This document shows, piece by piece, positions 1 through 7,430 of a stretch of DNA of 10,183 nt (its first letter is position 1; every line of letters starts with the position of its first letter). This DNA is from Oscillospiraceae bacterium (GTDB taxonomy: Bacteria > Bacillota > Clostridia > Oscillospirales > Ruminococcaceae), in NCBI GenBank assembly GCA_017828835.1, contig JAGAEK010000168.1:1-10183 (forward strand), given 5' to 3'. Position numbers and translations under genes: made by a program. The notes below the pieces were generated by a model that was given only the letters and a program-made list of their open reading frames with translations, ran no database searches and was not told the origin of the DNA.

Positions 1-52
1 AAATGTTAAGCTCGAAAATATCATTTGCAAAACCGCCCGAGTTTTTAATTTT

Positions 53-81
53 ATAATATATAAAAAAACTTAAAAAGTCAA
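53..81 (-). promoter_or_regulatory. Probable leftward sigma-A promoter for an off-window gene
   Basis: On the minus strand, TTGACT (76-81) and TATTAT (53-58) are separated by exactly 17 bases; each hexamer matches the sigma-A consensus at 5 of 6 positions. Transcription would start near position 46 and run out of the left edge, so the next gene likely has its own promoter. The region is very AT-rich, so a chance match is possible. I see no GC-rich terminator hairpin after the WYL gene, only a 4-bp ACTT/AAGT stem followed by T residues inside this spacer. Confidence 0.5.
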
Positions 82-97
82 ATTATTTTTACGTTTT

Positions 98-1090
98 TCA
101 CCGTTTATATTTTTTCAGTATCTCCGAAGCCGCGTCAATGTATTCCGAAACCGCGAATTCCGGCGAAATTATTTTGACGTCGGGTTCAAGCCCGAATATC
201 CAGCCGTAAAACTGTTTGCTTACCGAAACCTCGATCGTTATATCAAAATGCTCTTTGTCGTCGGCAGGCCGCAGCAGAACGTTTTCACCGAAACGGTCTA
301 TCATTATCCCCGCCATTTTGTTGCTGCATCGCAAAGTTACGAGCTTTGCGTCTCCCCCGAACATTCCGAATGTCTTTTGCATATATTCCGCGAGATCCAA
401 CCCTTTGAATTTTTCCTCGCCCGTTCTCTTCTCTTTGCATACCGAAAGATTGTCCATACGGTCGACGCGGTAGTGTCTGATCTCGTCATATTCGGAATTA
501 TAAGCGATCAAATAATAATTTTCGGCGTCCCAAACCAAATTCCAGGGACTTACGACGTAATATTTTCCGTTATGTCTCGGTACCCTTTCTTTTTTTTCGT
601 TCCAATCGCAATATTGGAACCTGATATTGAAATTACCCGAGATCGCCTCGTGTATGCCGTCGACGTTATAATATATCCGCTCGTTTATATTTTTGATCCG
701 GTTAGTGACAAAGACCTGACGCTGAAGTTTTTGCGATTCGTTTTTACCCGCGAGACTTTCGATCTTCTTTATCAGTTTCTCGCTCTTTTTTGCGGTTATA
801 AATCTTGACGCCTGCACCGCATCCACCAAAAGTTTGAGTTCCGGCGCTTCAAACAGCCTTTCTCCGATAAAATATTTGACGGTTTTGTCTTTCGACGTTT
901 CTATATCGACTCCGAAACCGCGAAGCGCTTCAATATCATTATAAAACGTTTTGCGCTCAACGGAAATTCCGTAGCCGGCAAGCTTTTCGATTATTTGAGC
1001 ACAGGTAAGCCCGTTATTTTCATCGGTATTTTCAAATAAAATTTTCTGAAGGTATAACAGCTTCAATTTTTGATCTACGCTTTTTGCCAT
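98..1090 (-). CDS. WYL-domain transcriptional regulator (DeoR/YafY-like)
   Basis: Predicted 330-residue cytoplasmic regulator with the usual three-part layout of WYL proteins. An N-terminal winged helix-turn-helix covers about residues 8-75 (ISVERKTFYNDIEAL at 42-56 resembles the recognition-helix region). The WYL domain covers about 145-220; the name-giving triplet reads YYL at 192-194 (AENYYLIAYN), followed by HYRVDRM at 206-212. A WCX-like C-terminal extension lies at about 247-324. WYL domains are thought to bind a ligand, in some cases nucleic acid; the ligand here is unknown. The frame extends 13 codons further to an ATG at 1129, but GGAGA abuts that codon. The ATG at 1090 has GAGAGG (1096-1101) 5 bases upstream, begins MAKSVDQK as in relatives, and removes the overlap with the glycosylase gene. 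It is the last gene of the minus-strand cluster. Family is sure; target and ligand are not visible. Confidence 0.9.
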   Translation of the reverse strand: MAKSVDQKLKLLYLQKILFENTDENNGLTCAQIIEKLAGYGISVERKTFYNDIEALRGFGVDIETSKDKTVKYFIGERLFEAPELKLLVDAVQASRFITAKKSEKLIKKIESLAGKNESQKLQRQVFVTNRIKNINERIYYNVDGIHEAISGNFNIRFQYCDWNEKKERVPRHNGKYYVVSPWNLVWDAENYYLIAYNSEYDEIRHYRVDRMDNLSVCKEKRTGEEKFKGLDLAEYMQKTFGMFGGDAKLVTLRCSNKMAGIMIDRFGENVLLRPADDKEHFDITIEVSVSKQFYGWIFGLEPDVKIISPEFAVSEYIDAASEILKKYKR

Positions 1091-1107
1091 ACTTACCTCT
1101 CGTTCCG

Positions 1108-1584
1108 TCAGAATTTTATTATTTTCCATTCTCCGTAAAGCCGCTCAAAACTCCATGCCGCGTTTGCCGGACTCGTCGAAGGCAGTTTTGTTTCCGCAAT
1201 ATCCGCCGAAGATTCGATATGTTTTTCGTATAATTTATGCGCAAGATTACCGTTCGTGAATATTCTTTCGATACTGCATTTTGAAATTATTCCGGAAACG
1301 TCGTTAGGCTCGGGATTCCTGATACTGCTGTCCGAACTGTTTTTGATCTCACATTCCCTGATAACGTCCCACAAAGCGATATTGTTTGAAAGCAAAAAAC
1401 GTTTTTTACTTTCAATATCTTGAGGGACCTCCGTACCGTATATTTTCGCAAGCAATTTCCAAAACCGGTTAAGAGGATTCCCATAGTAAAACCCGGTCTC
1501 TCTTGATTTAACCGAAGGAAAACTGCCGAGGATGAGTATTTTCGAGTTCGAGTCGTAAACAGGATCAAAAGACTGAAATCTCAA
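1108..1584 (-). CDS. Uracil/hypoxanthine-DNA glycosylase superfamily, family-6-like
   Basis: A 158-residue protein of the uracil-DNA glycosylase superfamily, closest by motif to the DNA-deoxyinosine (hypoxanthine) glycosylases, which remove deaminated bases to start base-excision repair. Visible motifs: LILGSFPSVKS (17-27), the motif-1 loop; GFYYGNPLNRFW (31-42), carrying the Asn residues (N36, N39) expected near the catalytic site in this branch; IALWDV (69-74); and LPSTSPAN (134-141), the motif-2 base-flipping loop. Length is normal for the family. The start codon is TTG at 1582-1584, chosen because GGAGGG (1594-1599) lies 9 bases upstream and the motif-1 strand begins soon after; no in-frame ATG fits. 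It begins 22 bases after the hydratase stop and ends 17 bases before the WYL start, so it is probably co-transcribed with both. Actual preference (hypoxanthine or uracil) cannot be read from sequence. Confidence 0.87.
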   Translation of the reverse strand: MRFQSFDPVYDSNSKILILGSFPSVKSRETGFYYGNPLNRFWKLLAKIYGTEVPQDIESKKRFLLSNNIALWDVIRECEIKNSSDSSIRNPEPNDVSGIISKCSIERIFTNGNLAHKLYEKHIESSADIAETKLPSTSPANAAWSFERLYGEWKIIKF

Positions 1585-1593
1585 ATTTATCCA

Positions 1594-1599
1594 CCCTCC
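1594..1599 (-). promoter_or_regulatory. Ribosome binding site fixing a TTG start
   Basis: GGAGGG, part of GAGGAGGG, lies 9 bases before the TTG at 1582-1584. It is strong enough to support a non-ATG start, and sits in the 22-base gap after the hydratase stop. Confidence 0.75.
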
Positions 1600-1606
1600 T
1601 CAAACG

Positions 1607-3841
1607 TCAGTTTTTATAATAGTTTATCAAGCAGCCGTCAAGTATTATCTGCCTTTCGTCATCCGTAAGCGCTGCCAATTTGAGTTCGAATTCCGACGAT
1701 CCGCCGTTTCTTATGACGTAAGCTTTTATAGTGTCGATCTTGTTTTTTACGGCGTTTTTGATATCCGGAACGAATATCAGGTCGTCGTTTTCAAAAACGG
1801 GAAGATCATCAACGATAAACGGAAGCATACCCCAATTTATAAGGTTGCTTCTGTAACGTTTCGTCGCATATTCGTTCGCGATATTTGCAAGTCCGCCCAA
1901 AACCCTCTGACACGAAGCTGCCTGTTCTCTTGCGGAACCGTCTCCGGGTTTTTTCGCAAATACAACGCTTCCGATCTCGATATTCGCGGGATCCGACGCC
2001 GGTTTTATCTTGCGGATCTCGTCAAAAGCGTATGAAAGTTCCGCAATTTTCTCGCCCGATTCTCTCTTCTTTTCAAGCGCAAGCACTTTTTTCGCTTTTT
2101 CGACGTAATCGGGAACGCGGCGCGAAAGCGTGAATTCGGCAAGTTTCATGGGATTCGAACGGTAGGAAGACGTTTCTCCCGAAGGTATGAGCTCGTCCGT
2201 GGTCGTTACGTCGTCCGTAATGAACGCAGTCACCTTCAAAAGTATGTCGTCTTCAAGAGCAGGCATTTCGGGCCAGTCGACAATATTCGGACCGAATCTC
2301 AGTTCGGCGTTCACATCGGCGGAGCCGTAGCCGAAATAGCAGCGTTTTTCATATATTGTTTTGTCAAAAAAGTATTTCGGGGTGCTGAGTTCGAGATCCA
2401 AGCTGTCCGCCGGAGTAAGAACGCCTCCGTTTGCCGCTGTCGCCGCAATAGAGCGCGCATCCATAAGAGCCACTGCGGCGCACTGTCCGTTTGCAGGCTT
2501 TGAACCCTCGCGGTTCGGGAAATTGCGGGTCGAATGTCTTATACTCAGACAGCCGTTCGCAGGTACGTCTCCCGCTCCGAAACAAGGGCCGCAAAACGCA
2601 GTTCTGACGGTAGCGCCGGCGGAAATCAGTTTTCCGATCGCCCCGTTTTTCATAAGTTCAAGCATTATCGGCTGGCTTGAAGGATAGATGCTCAAAGAAA
2701 ATTCTCCGCATCCGATATTTTTATCGTTGAGTATGTCCGCGGCGGCGCAGAGATTTGAGAACGTACCTCCCGCACATCCCGCAATAACGCCTTGTTCGAC
2801 TCTCAGCTTGCCGTCCTGACCGATCTTCGACACAAGGTCGATTTTGTTGCCGTCGTTCGCTTTCTTTTCCTCTTCTCTGAGGATATCGGCGGCGTTTGCA
2901 TTGAGTTCTTCGATCGTATAAGCGTTGCTCGGATGGAACGGAAGCGCGATCATCGGTTTCACTTTCGACAGATCGACTTTTATCATTCCGTCGTAGTATG
3001 CGAGTTCTCCGGGTTCGAGCTTTTTAAATTCTGACGCTCTGCCGTGGATTTTCAGATATTCTTCGGTTTTATCGTCTGTCACCCAAATCGACGAGAGACA
3101 CGTCGTTTCGGTCGTCATAACGTCGATCCCGATCCTGAAATCCATATCGAGTCCGGCAACTCCCGGTCCGACAAATTCCATGACCTTATTTTTGACGTAA
3201 CCTTTTTTGAAGGATGCACCGATTATTTCAAGAGCAACGTCCTGAGGTCCGACTCCCGGATTTACCTCGCCTTCAAGGTAAACGCAAACGATCTCCGGCA
3301 TTTTTATGTCGTAGGTCCTGCCCAAAAGCTGTTTCACAAGTTCAGGTCCTCCCTCGCCTATCGCCATTGTTCCGAGAGCGCCGTATCTCGTGTGGCTGTC
3401 GGATCCGAGTATCATTTTACCGCCGCCAGCCATCATTTCTCTCATATATTGGTGTATTACCGCCTGGTGAGCGGGAACGAATATACCGCCGTATTTTTTC
3501 GCGGCGGAAAGTCCGAACAGATGGTCGTCCTCGTTGATCGTTCCGCCGACAGCGCAAAGAGAGTTATGGCAGTTCGTCAGAACGTAGGGCAGCGGGAATT
3601 TTTCAAGTCCGCTCGCACGCGCGGTCTGAATTATCCCGACGTAGGTTATATCGTGAGATGCGAGCGCGTCGAATTTTATTTTCAGTTCACTGCTGTTTTT
3701 TGAGATATTGTGCGCCTGCAATATACCGTAAGCTATAGTATTTTTAACGGCATCCTCCTTTTTCGCAAAATCGCATTCGTTTTCCGAAACGATACGCGAC
3801 CCTCCGAATAAATAAACTCCGCCGTCGTATAACGTCGTCAT
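1607..3841 (-). CDS. Aconitase-superfamily hydratase (YbhJ-like), 4Fe-4S
   Basis: A 744-residue member of the aconitase superfamily, best matched by memory to the poorly characterised YbhJ-type hydratases rather than AcnA or AcnB. Three candidate [4Fe-4S] ligands are present: C356 (IAGCAGGTFSN) and C417/C420 (AFCGPCFG). Other retained aconitase elements are GSDSHT (146-151), RNFPNREGS (439-447, active-site loop), and GDGSAREQAA (633-642) in the C-terminal swivel domain, including the equivalents of the catalytic Ser (S636) and Arg (R638). SGETSSYRSNP (554-564) is also family-like. The first ligand loop reads CAGG instead of CTNS as in true aconitase, which argues for a different substrate. 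The likely reaction is reversible hydration/dehydration of a hydroxy-acid; the substrate is unknown. No leucine or citrate pathway gene is adjacent. AAAGGA (3852-3857) lies 10 bases before the ATG. First gene of the minus-strand cluster, with its own promoter. Confidence 0.9.
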   Translation of the reverse strand: MTTLYDGGVYLFGGSRIVSENECDFAKKEDAVKNTIAYGILQAHNISKNSSELKIKFDALASHDITYVGIIQTARASGLEKFPLPYVLTNCHNSLCAVGGTINEDDHLFGLSAAKKYGGIFVPAHQAVIHQYMREMMAGGGKMILGSDSHTRYGALGTMAIGEGGPELVKQLLGRTYDIKMPEIVCVYLEGEVNPGVGPQDVALEIIGASFKKGYVKNKVMEFVGPGVAGLDMDFRIGIDVMTTETTCLSSIWVTDDKTEEYLKIHGRASEFKKLEPGELAYYDGMIKVDLSKVKPMIALPFHPSNAYTIEELNANAADILREEEKKANDGNKIDLVSKIGQDGKLRVEQGVIAGCAGGTFSNLCAAADILNDKNIGCGEFSLSIYPSSQPIMLELMKNGAIGKLISAGATVRTAFCGPCFGAGDVPANGCLSIRHSTRNFPNREGSKPANGQCAAVALMDARSIAATAANGGVLTPADSLDLELSTPKYFFDKTIYEKRCYFGYGSADVNAELRFGPNIVDWPEMPALEDDILLKVTAFITDDVTTTDELIPSGETSSYRSNPMKLAEFTLSRRVPDYVEKAKKVLALEKKRESGEKIAELSYAFDEIRKIKPASDPANIEIGSVVFAKKPGDGSAREQAASCQRVLGGLANIANEYATKRYRSNLINWGMLPFIVDDLPVFENDDLIFVPDIKNAVKNKIDTIKAYVIRNGGSSEFELKLAALTDDERQIILDGCLINYYKN

Positions 3842-3879
3842 CGATACATCGTCCTTTCGAGAAAAGATAAGTTACTGTA

Positions 3880-3908
3880 ATTTTAACATGCCGGCGCCTT
3901 TTTTACAA
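3880..3908 (-). promoter_or_regulatory. Extended -10 sigma-A promoter of the hydratase operon
   Basis: On the minus strand TTGTAA (3903-3908) and TAAAAT (3880-3885) are 17 bases apart, with TG one base before the -10 (TGTTAAAAT), the extended -10 signature. Transcription would start near 3873, giving a leader of about 30 bases. The spacer contains a compact GC-rich palindromic patch, GCCGGCGCC (3890-3898), which stands out in an AT-rich gap and could be a binding site or chance. Confidence 0.65.
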
Positions 3909-3955
3909 TAGCTCCGCTCTATCTTGCGCTACTTTATTTTATTTTCAAAATGTTG

Positions 3956-3961
3956 TATAAT
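3956..3961 (+). promoter_or_regulatory. Candidate -10 box for the sigma/propeller operon
   Basis: A perfect TATAAT lies 74 bases before the sigma-factor ATG. The hexamer 17 bases upstream (3933-3938, TTTATT) is a poor -35, so an activator or another sigma factor may be involved. The 194-base gap 3842-4035 otherwise holds only the divergent hydratase promoter. Confidence 0.4.
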
Positions 3962-4035
3962 TTTTTTAAAACGTGCGAGTATTTTGCAATTTTCATCCGT
4001 CTAATAGGTAAAGCACGAAAAAAGGAGAGCTTAAT

Positions 4036-4611
4036 ATGAATGAAACTGTTACCCCGGGAAACGACAGACAGCTGTATGAGCGTTTTTTGAGCGGTAATAG
4101 TGATGCCGTCTGCGAGATGGTGAAAAAATACAGCGACAGTTTGATCTTATTTCTGAACGGCATATTAAAGGATCCCGCCGCGTCGGAAGAAATTTCCTCG
4201 GAAACGTTTTTCAAACTGATCGTCAAACACCCGAAATATCGAGGCGAGGCATCATTTAAAACTTATCTTTTCTCTATCGGCAGGAATCTTGCCGTCGACC
4301 ATCTTAGAAAAGTTCAAAAAGAAGAGGTATTTTCCGAAGAACAGCTTTTGGAAAATATAAAAGAAACCGAAAATATCGAAGAGACCGTGCTGAAAAACGA
4401 GCGGGACCGCGAACTCTATTCCGCACTCGACCGGCTTCAGCCGGATTATTCAGAGGCACTTTATCTGACTTATTTCAACGGCCTTTCCGCGGAGGACGTC
4501 GGGAAAGTTATGAAAAAGAGCCGAAAACAAGTCGAAAATCTCCTTTACCGTGCTAAGCTCTCTCTCAAAAAAATTCTTTTAAAGGACGGATTTAACTATG
4601 AAATCGTATGA
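4036..4611 (+). CDS. ECF-family RNA polymerase sigma factor
   Basis: A 191-residue sigma-70 factor of the extracytoplasmic function group, with only regions 2 and 4. Region 2 spans about residues 13-95 and contains the core-binding and -10-recognition segments: ASEEISSETFFKLI (49-62) and the conserved FKTYLFSIGRNLAVDHLR (74-91). An acidic linker (about 96-121) follows. Region 4 spans about 122-182 with a helix-turn-helix, LSAEDVGKVMKKSRKQVENL (150-169). Length is standard. AAAGGAG (4021-4027) lies 8 bases before the ATG. Its last 14 bases overlap the beta-propeller gene, which implies co-translation and a functional link; ECF factors are typically held inactive by a membrane partner encoded next door. 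No classical AAC/CGT autoregulated promoter with correct spacing is visible upstream. Regulon unknown. Confidence 0.95.
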   Translation: MNETVTPGNDRQLYERFLSGNSDAVCEMVKKYSDSLILFLNGILKDPAASEEISSETFFKLIVKHPKYRGEASFKTYLFSIGRNLAVDHLRKVQKEEVFSEEQLLENIKETENIEETVLKNERDRELYSALDRLQPDYSEALYLTYFNGLSAEDVGKVMKKSRKQVENLLYRAKLSLKKILLKDGFNYEIV

Positions 4612-6517
4612 AGAGCGTACCGAAGCCATACTCAAAATGAAAGAAAAAAACGACTCGGATCGCGCGTTTAAAAGAAAAAGAGCGATATCTCTGACTTCGC
4701 TCGTCTGCGTATTGCTTGTTTTTTCGATCATCTTCCCCAATTTTGAAAAATTGTCAAGACGCAGTTCTCCCATACAGGTCAGCGAAAACGTATCCCTTGT
4801 TTCCGCGAAAAACTATGCCGAAGTCTACAAACAGATTAAGGACGCGAAAAACTATTACGTCAAAAACTATTACAACGGCATGCTTCTCGAAGAAGGTATC
4901 GCAAGGCAAGACGCCGCGACGGTAAAAGAAGCCGTACCGGAAGCTGACGAGCCCACGAACAGCAGCAGCGAAAAAGACTATTCCGACACAAACCTTCAGA
5001 CAGTCGGCGTTCAGGAAGCCGATATCGTCAAAACTGACGGCGATTATATCTATGCATTGACGCAAAACGGCAACATATATATAGTTTCGGCGGATAACGG
5101 AAAGCTGGAAATATCTTCTAAAGTCGCGGCGCCGGAAAATTCTTACAGAGATAATTTCTATATCTGCAACGACAGATTGATCGTCATCGCAAGACAGCAA
5201 TATTATTTGGGCAGTATCGATAAAATAAAGAGAGATAATCTCGATTATTATTATATCGATTACGATTACGAATACGACGGTTACAACCGAACGACCGTCG
5301 CCTACACATACGTTCCGCAGATAGAAATATACGATATCTCCGACCGGACGGCTCCGAAACTTCAGTCTACGGTCAACGTCGACGGATACATCACCGATTC
5401 AAGAATGATCGATGAACATCTTTATATCGTTTCAACGTCGTATATATATAATAATATCGACGCGCAGGATATAAAAACATATATCCCGAAGGTCGTTGTG
5501 AATGATGACGAGAGTTATCTCAAAGCACAGGACATTTATCTTGACGAATCCGCGACCTCTTCAGCATATTATCAGCTCACGGGTATAAATACGCTCGACG
5601 GGAGCGTCGTTTCTTCAAAAGCCGTGCTCGGCTGGAGCGGAACGGTATATGCGTCGCTTGAAAATATCTATATTGCGTCAAGCTTCTCAAACGGTACAAA
5701 GATCTCGAAATTCTCCATCAAAAACGGAAACGTCGATATGGTTGCCTGCGGATGCGTTCCCGGAAACATGATAAATCAGTTCGCAATGGATGAATATAAA
5801 GGCAATCTCAGAGTCGCGACGACTTATAATGAACCGGAAACGTACAGGCGTCTGAACGGCATCTACGTTCTGAACGGAGCACTCGACGTTATCGGAAGTC
5901 TTGACGGCGTCGCAAAAGACGAGTCGATATATTCGGTACGTTTCGACGGAGATATCGCGTATTTCGTAACGTTCCGTCAGACAGACCCGCTGTTTGCGGT
6001 AGATCTTTCAACTCCCGAAAAGCCGGTGATCCTGAGCGAATTGAAGATACCCGGATATTCCAGATATCTGCATCCTTTCGCTGACGGACTTCTGTTCGGA
6101 TTCGGAGTCGACGGCGATGAGTTCGGGGCGACCGGAAATTTGAAAATCGCGATGTTCGACGTATCCGATCCCGAAAACGTGATCGAAAAACACAAATACG
6201 TCCTCAATAACGAATGGTATTCCGAAGCGCTCTACAATCACAAAGCCGTCCTTATCTCCGCCGAGAAAAATCTCATAGGATTTTCGACCGAATCAAGGTA
6301 TCTGATATTTTCCTATGACAAAGAACTCGGATTCAAGGCCGTTGCCGAGATAGACCTTTCCGGCTCTTACGATTCCGCAAGAGGACTTTATATCGACGAC
6401 TACTTCTACGTCGTTGATCAAAAAGGTATACTTGCGATCTCGCTCGGCGAACTCAAAGAGACGTCAAAAGTACTTTTCGAAGAAACAGATGAAGGTCCGG
6501 TAGTTATCATTTTCTAA
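4598..6517 (+). CDS. Membrane-anchored beta-propeller protein (Beta_propel family)
   Basis: A 639-residue protein matching the secreted beta-propeller family distantly related to WD-40 (Pfam Beta_propel type). Residues 1-28 are a short charged cytoplasmic segment ending in KRKR. Residues 29-47 (ISLTSLVCVLLVFSIIF region) form one membrane helix or uncleaved signal anchor; I see no lipobox. The rest, about 48-639, should be outside the cell. The family signature is VGVQEADIVKTDGDYIY at 136-152, followed by repeated blades (for example YIYALTQNGNIYIVS, IEIYDISDRTAPK). A Tyr/Asp-rich insert lies at about 202-238. It overlaps the sigma gene by 14 bases; AAAGGA (4581-4586) lies 11 bases before the ATG. 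The arrangement, with a cytoplasmic tail facing the cell and a large external domain, suggests an anti-sigma or sensor partner, but I recognise no known anti-sigma domain in the tail, so this role is inferred. It ends just before a strong terminator. Confidence 0.88.
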   Translation: MKSYEERTEAILKMKEKNDSDRAFKRKRAISLTSLVCVLLVFSIIFPNFEKLSRRSSPIQVSENVSLVSAKNYAEVYKQIKDAKNYYVKNYYNGMLLEEGIARQDAATVKEAVPEADEPTNSSSEKDYSDTNLQTVGVQEADIVKTDGDYIYALTQNGNIYIVSADNGKLEISSKVAAPENSYRDNFYICNDRLIVIARQQYYLGSIDKIKRDNLDYYYIDYDYEYDGYNRTTVAYTYVPQIEIYDISDRTAPKLQSTVNVDGYITDSRMIDEHLYIVSTSYIYNNIDAQDIKTYIPKVVVNDDESYLKAQDIYLDESATSSAYYQLTGINTLDGSVVSSKAVLGWSGTVYASLENIYIASSFSNGTKISKFSIKNGNVDMVACGCVPGNMINQFAMDEYKGNLRVATTYNEPETYRRLNGIYVLNGALDVIGSLDGVAKDESIYSVRFDGDIAYFVTFRQTDPLFAVDLSTPEKPVILSELKIPGYSRYLHPFADGLLFGFGVDGDEFGATGNLKIAMFDVSDPENVIEKHKYVLNNEWYSEALYNHKAVLISAEKNLIGFSTESRYLIFSYDKELGFKAVAEIDLSGSYDSARGLYIDDYFYVVDQKGILAISLGELKETSKVLFEETDEGPVVIIF

Positions 6518-6539
6518 CTCAGCCGAAAAAATATAAATT

Positions 6540-6580
6540 AAAAGCCCCTACGGAAATGTTTTTCCGTAGGGGCTTTTTTT
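6540..6580. terminator. Bidirectional intrinsic terminator
   Basis: A perfect 17-bp stem (6540-6556 with 6561-6577), with a GCCCCTACGG core, and a 4-base loop TGTT. On the plus strand it is followed by T residues to 6580; on the minus strand the stem ends in TTTT followed by AATTTAT. It serves the beta-propeller gene on one side and the RimK-like pair on the other; the minus-strand stop codon (6579-6581) abuts the hairpin. Confidence 0.95.
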
Positions 6581-7430
6581 ACTGCCGCAGATCGTTTTTT
6601 ATAAATTCAAGATACTTTTTCACAATATCGATATCGGTAAAGCGGTAGAGCGTTCTCGCGCCCACCACGTCTTCGATCTCGCTGAAAAGCAGCCCGTTTT
6701 TTCCATCAAACAAAAAGTCCACTCCCACCATTCCGAAATCGAAGATATTTACTATTTTCATAACGTATTCTCTTTCTTTTTCGGAAAGCACGTAAACTTT
6801 CGCACTGCCGCCGAGACAGTAATTCGCGCGAAAATCCCGATCCGAGCTTCTGAGTATGGCGCCGACGATCTCTTTGCCGACGACAAACACCCTCAAATCT
6901 TTTCCGGGCGACTTGCAAAGCGGCTGAAGCACCCAATCTTCGTTATACGTTGAACTGTTTTCGTAGAGTTCGCTCGCATTTCGCGCTAAGCTTACGCCAA
7001 TGCCGCTCCTTCCGGAAACCGGCTTCGATACGAGCGGGAAACCGTAGGAGCAGAACTCGCTTTCGAGCCCGCACTTTCGAAACGCGCTGTCCAAAACAGG
7101 TACCCCGGTCTGCGAAACATACTGCAGACAAAGCGCTTTATCGTTGCATATCACCGCGGTTTTGCTGTTGTTGTAAACTTTTATACCCAGCAGCTCAAGC
7201 TGCCTTGTCAGCAGCGGATATATCGTTCTGCAAATCGCAAAATCCGGCTTTTCTACGGTTTTTCCGTACCGCAATATATAAAGCTCGCCGTTTTTTACCC
7301 CTATTTCAAGCTCCTCCGTATATATGAGCTCAAAATCGATACCGAGTTCTCTGCCGTCTTCGAAATATATATCTATATAATCTCTGTTTTTTTCGGCGTC
7401 CTTTTTGGAATAGATCAGCCAACCTTTCAC
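6579..7430 (-). CDS. RimK-like ATP-grasp ligase, second of a tandem pair
   Basis: A 283-residue ATP-grasp protein related to RimK, the glutamate ligase that forms amide bonds via an acyl-phosphate. Visible: the pre-ATP-grasp region (1-90, starting MKGWLIYSK), NDKALCLQ (96-103), the ATP-binding strand and glycine loop FPLVSKPVSGRSGIGVS (131-147), KDLRVFVVG (177-185), DFRANYCLGG (199-208), and VGVDFLF (235-241). Metal-binding residues D238 and E251 are present, but the usual Asn two residues on is Glu (EIEDVVGA at 251-258). The segment after it (RTLYRF) also differs from typical RimK. The GTG start (7428-7430) overlaps the preceding stop as GTGA, with AAAGGAG (7440-7446) 9 bases upstream inside the preceding gene, so the two are translationally coupled. 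Substrate unknown; the pair may act together. Confidence 0.88.
   Translation of the reverse strand: MKGWLIYSKKDAEKNRDYIDIYFEDGRELGIDFELIYTEELEIGVKNGELYILRYGKTVEKPDFAICRTIYPLLTRQLELLGIKVYNNSKTAVICNDKALCLQYVSQTGVPVLDSAFRKCGLESEFCSYGFPLVSKPVSGRSGIGVSLARNASELYENSSTYNEDWVLQPLCKSPGKDLRVFVVGKEIVGAILRSSDRDFRANYCLGGSAKVYVLSEKEREYVMKIVNIFDFGMVGVDFLFDGKNGLLFSEIEDVVGARTLYRFTDIDIVKKYLEFIKNDLRQ

Noticed and set aside
248..808. A 186-codon plus-strand open frame opposite the WYL gene
   Set aside because: Lies wholly opposite a well-supported gene, shows no recognisable domain, and has no convincing ribosome binding site. The same applies to the long plus-strand frames opposite the hydratase (3044-3703) and the RimK-like genes (7451-7882).
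1091..1129. N-terminal extension of the WYL regulator to the ATG at 1129
   Set aside because: GGAGA directly abuts that ATG with no spacing, and the extension would overlap the glycosylase gene; the ATG at 1090 has a proper site.
3838..3849. Minus-strand three-codon ORF (ATG TAT CGA TGA) overlapping the hydratase start, as a possible leader peptide
   Set aside because: AAAGGA is only 2 bases from its ATG but 10 from the hydratase ATG, so the site serves the hydratase. Three codons without a regulatory hairpin are not convincing.
3968..4001. ECF-type autoregulated promoter (AAAAC at 3968-3972, CGTC at 3998-4001) before the sigma gene
   Set aside because: The gap between the boxes is 25 bases; ECF promoters need about 16-17. 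No other AAC box is correctly placed.
6540..6580. The 17-bp inverted repeat considered as a mobile-element end or attachment site
   Set aside because: It has the form of an intrinsic terminator between convergent genes, with a 4-base loop and flanking T tracts, and no transposase or integrase is present.
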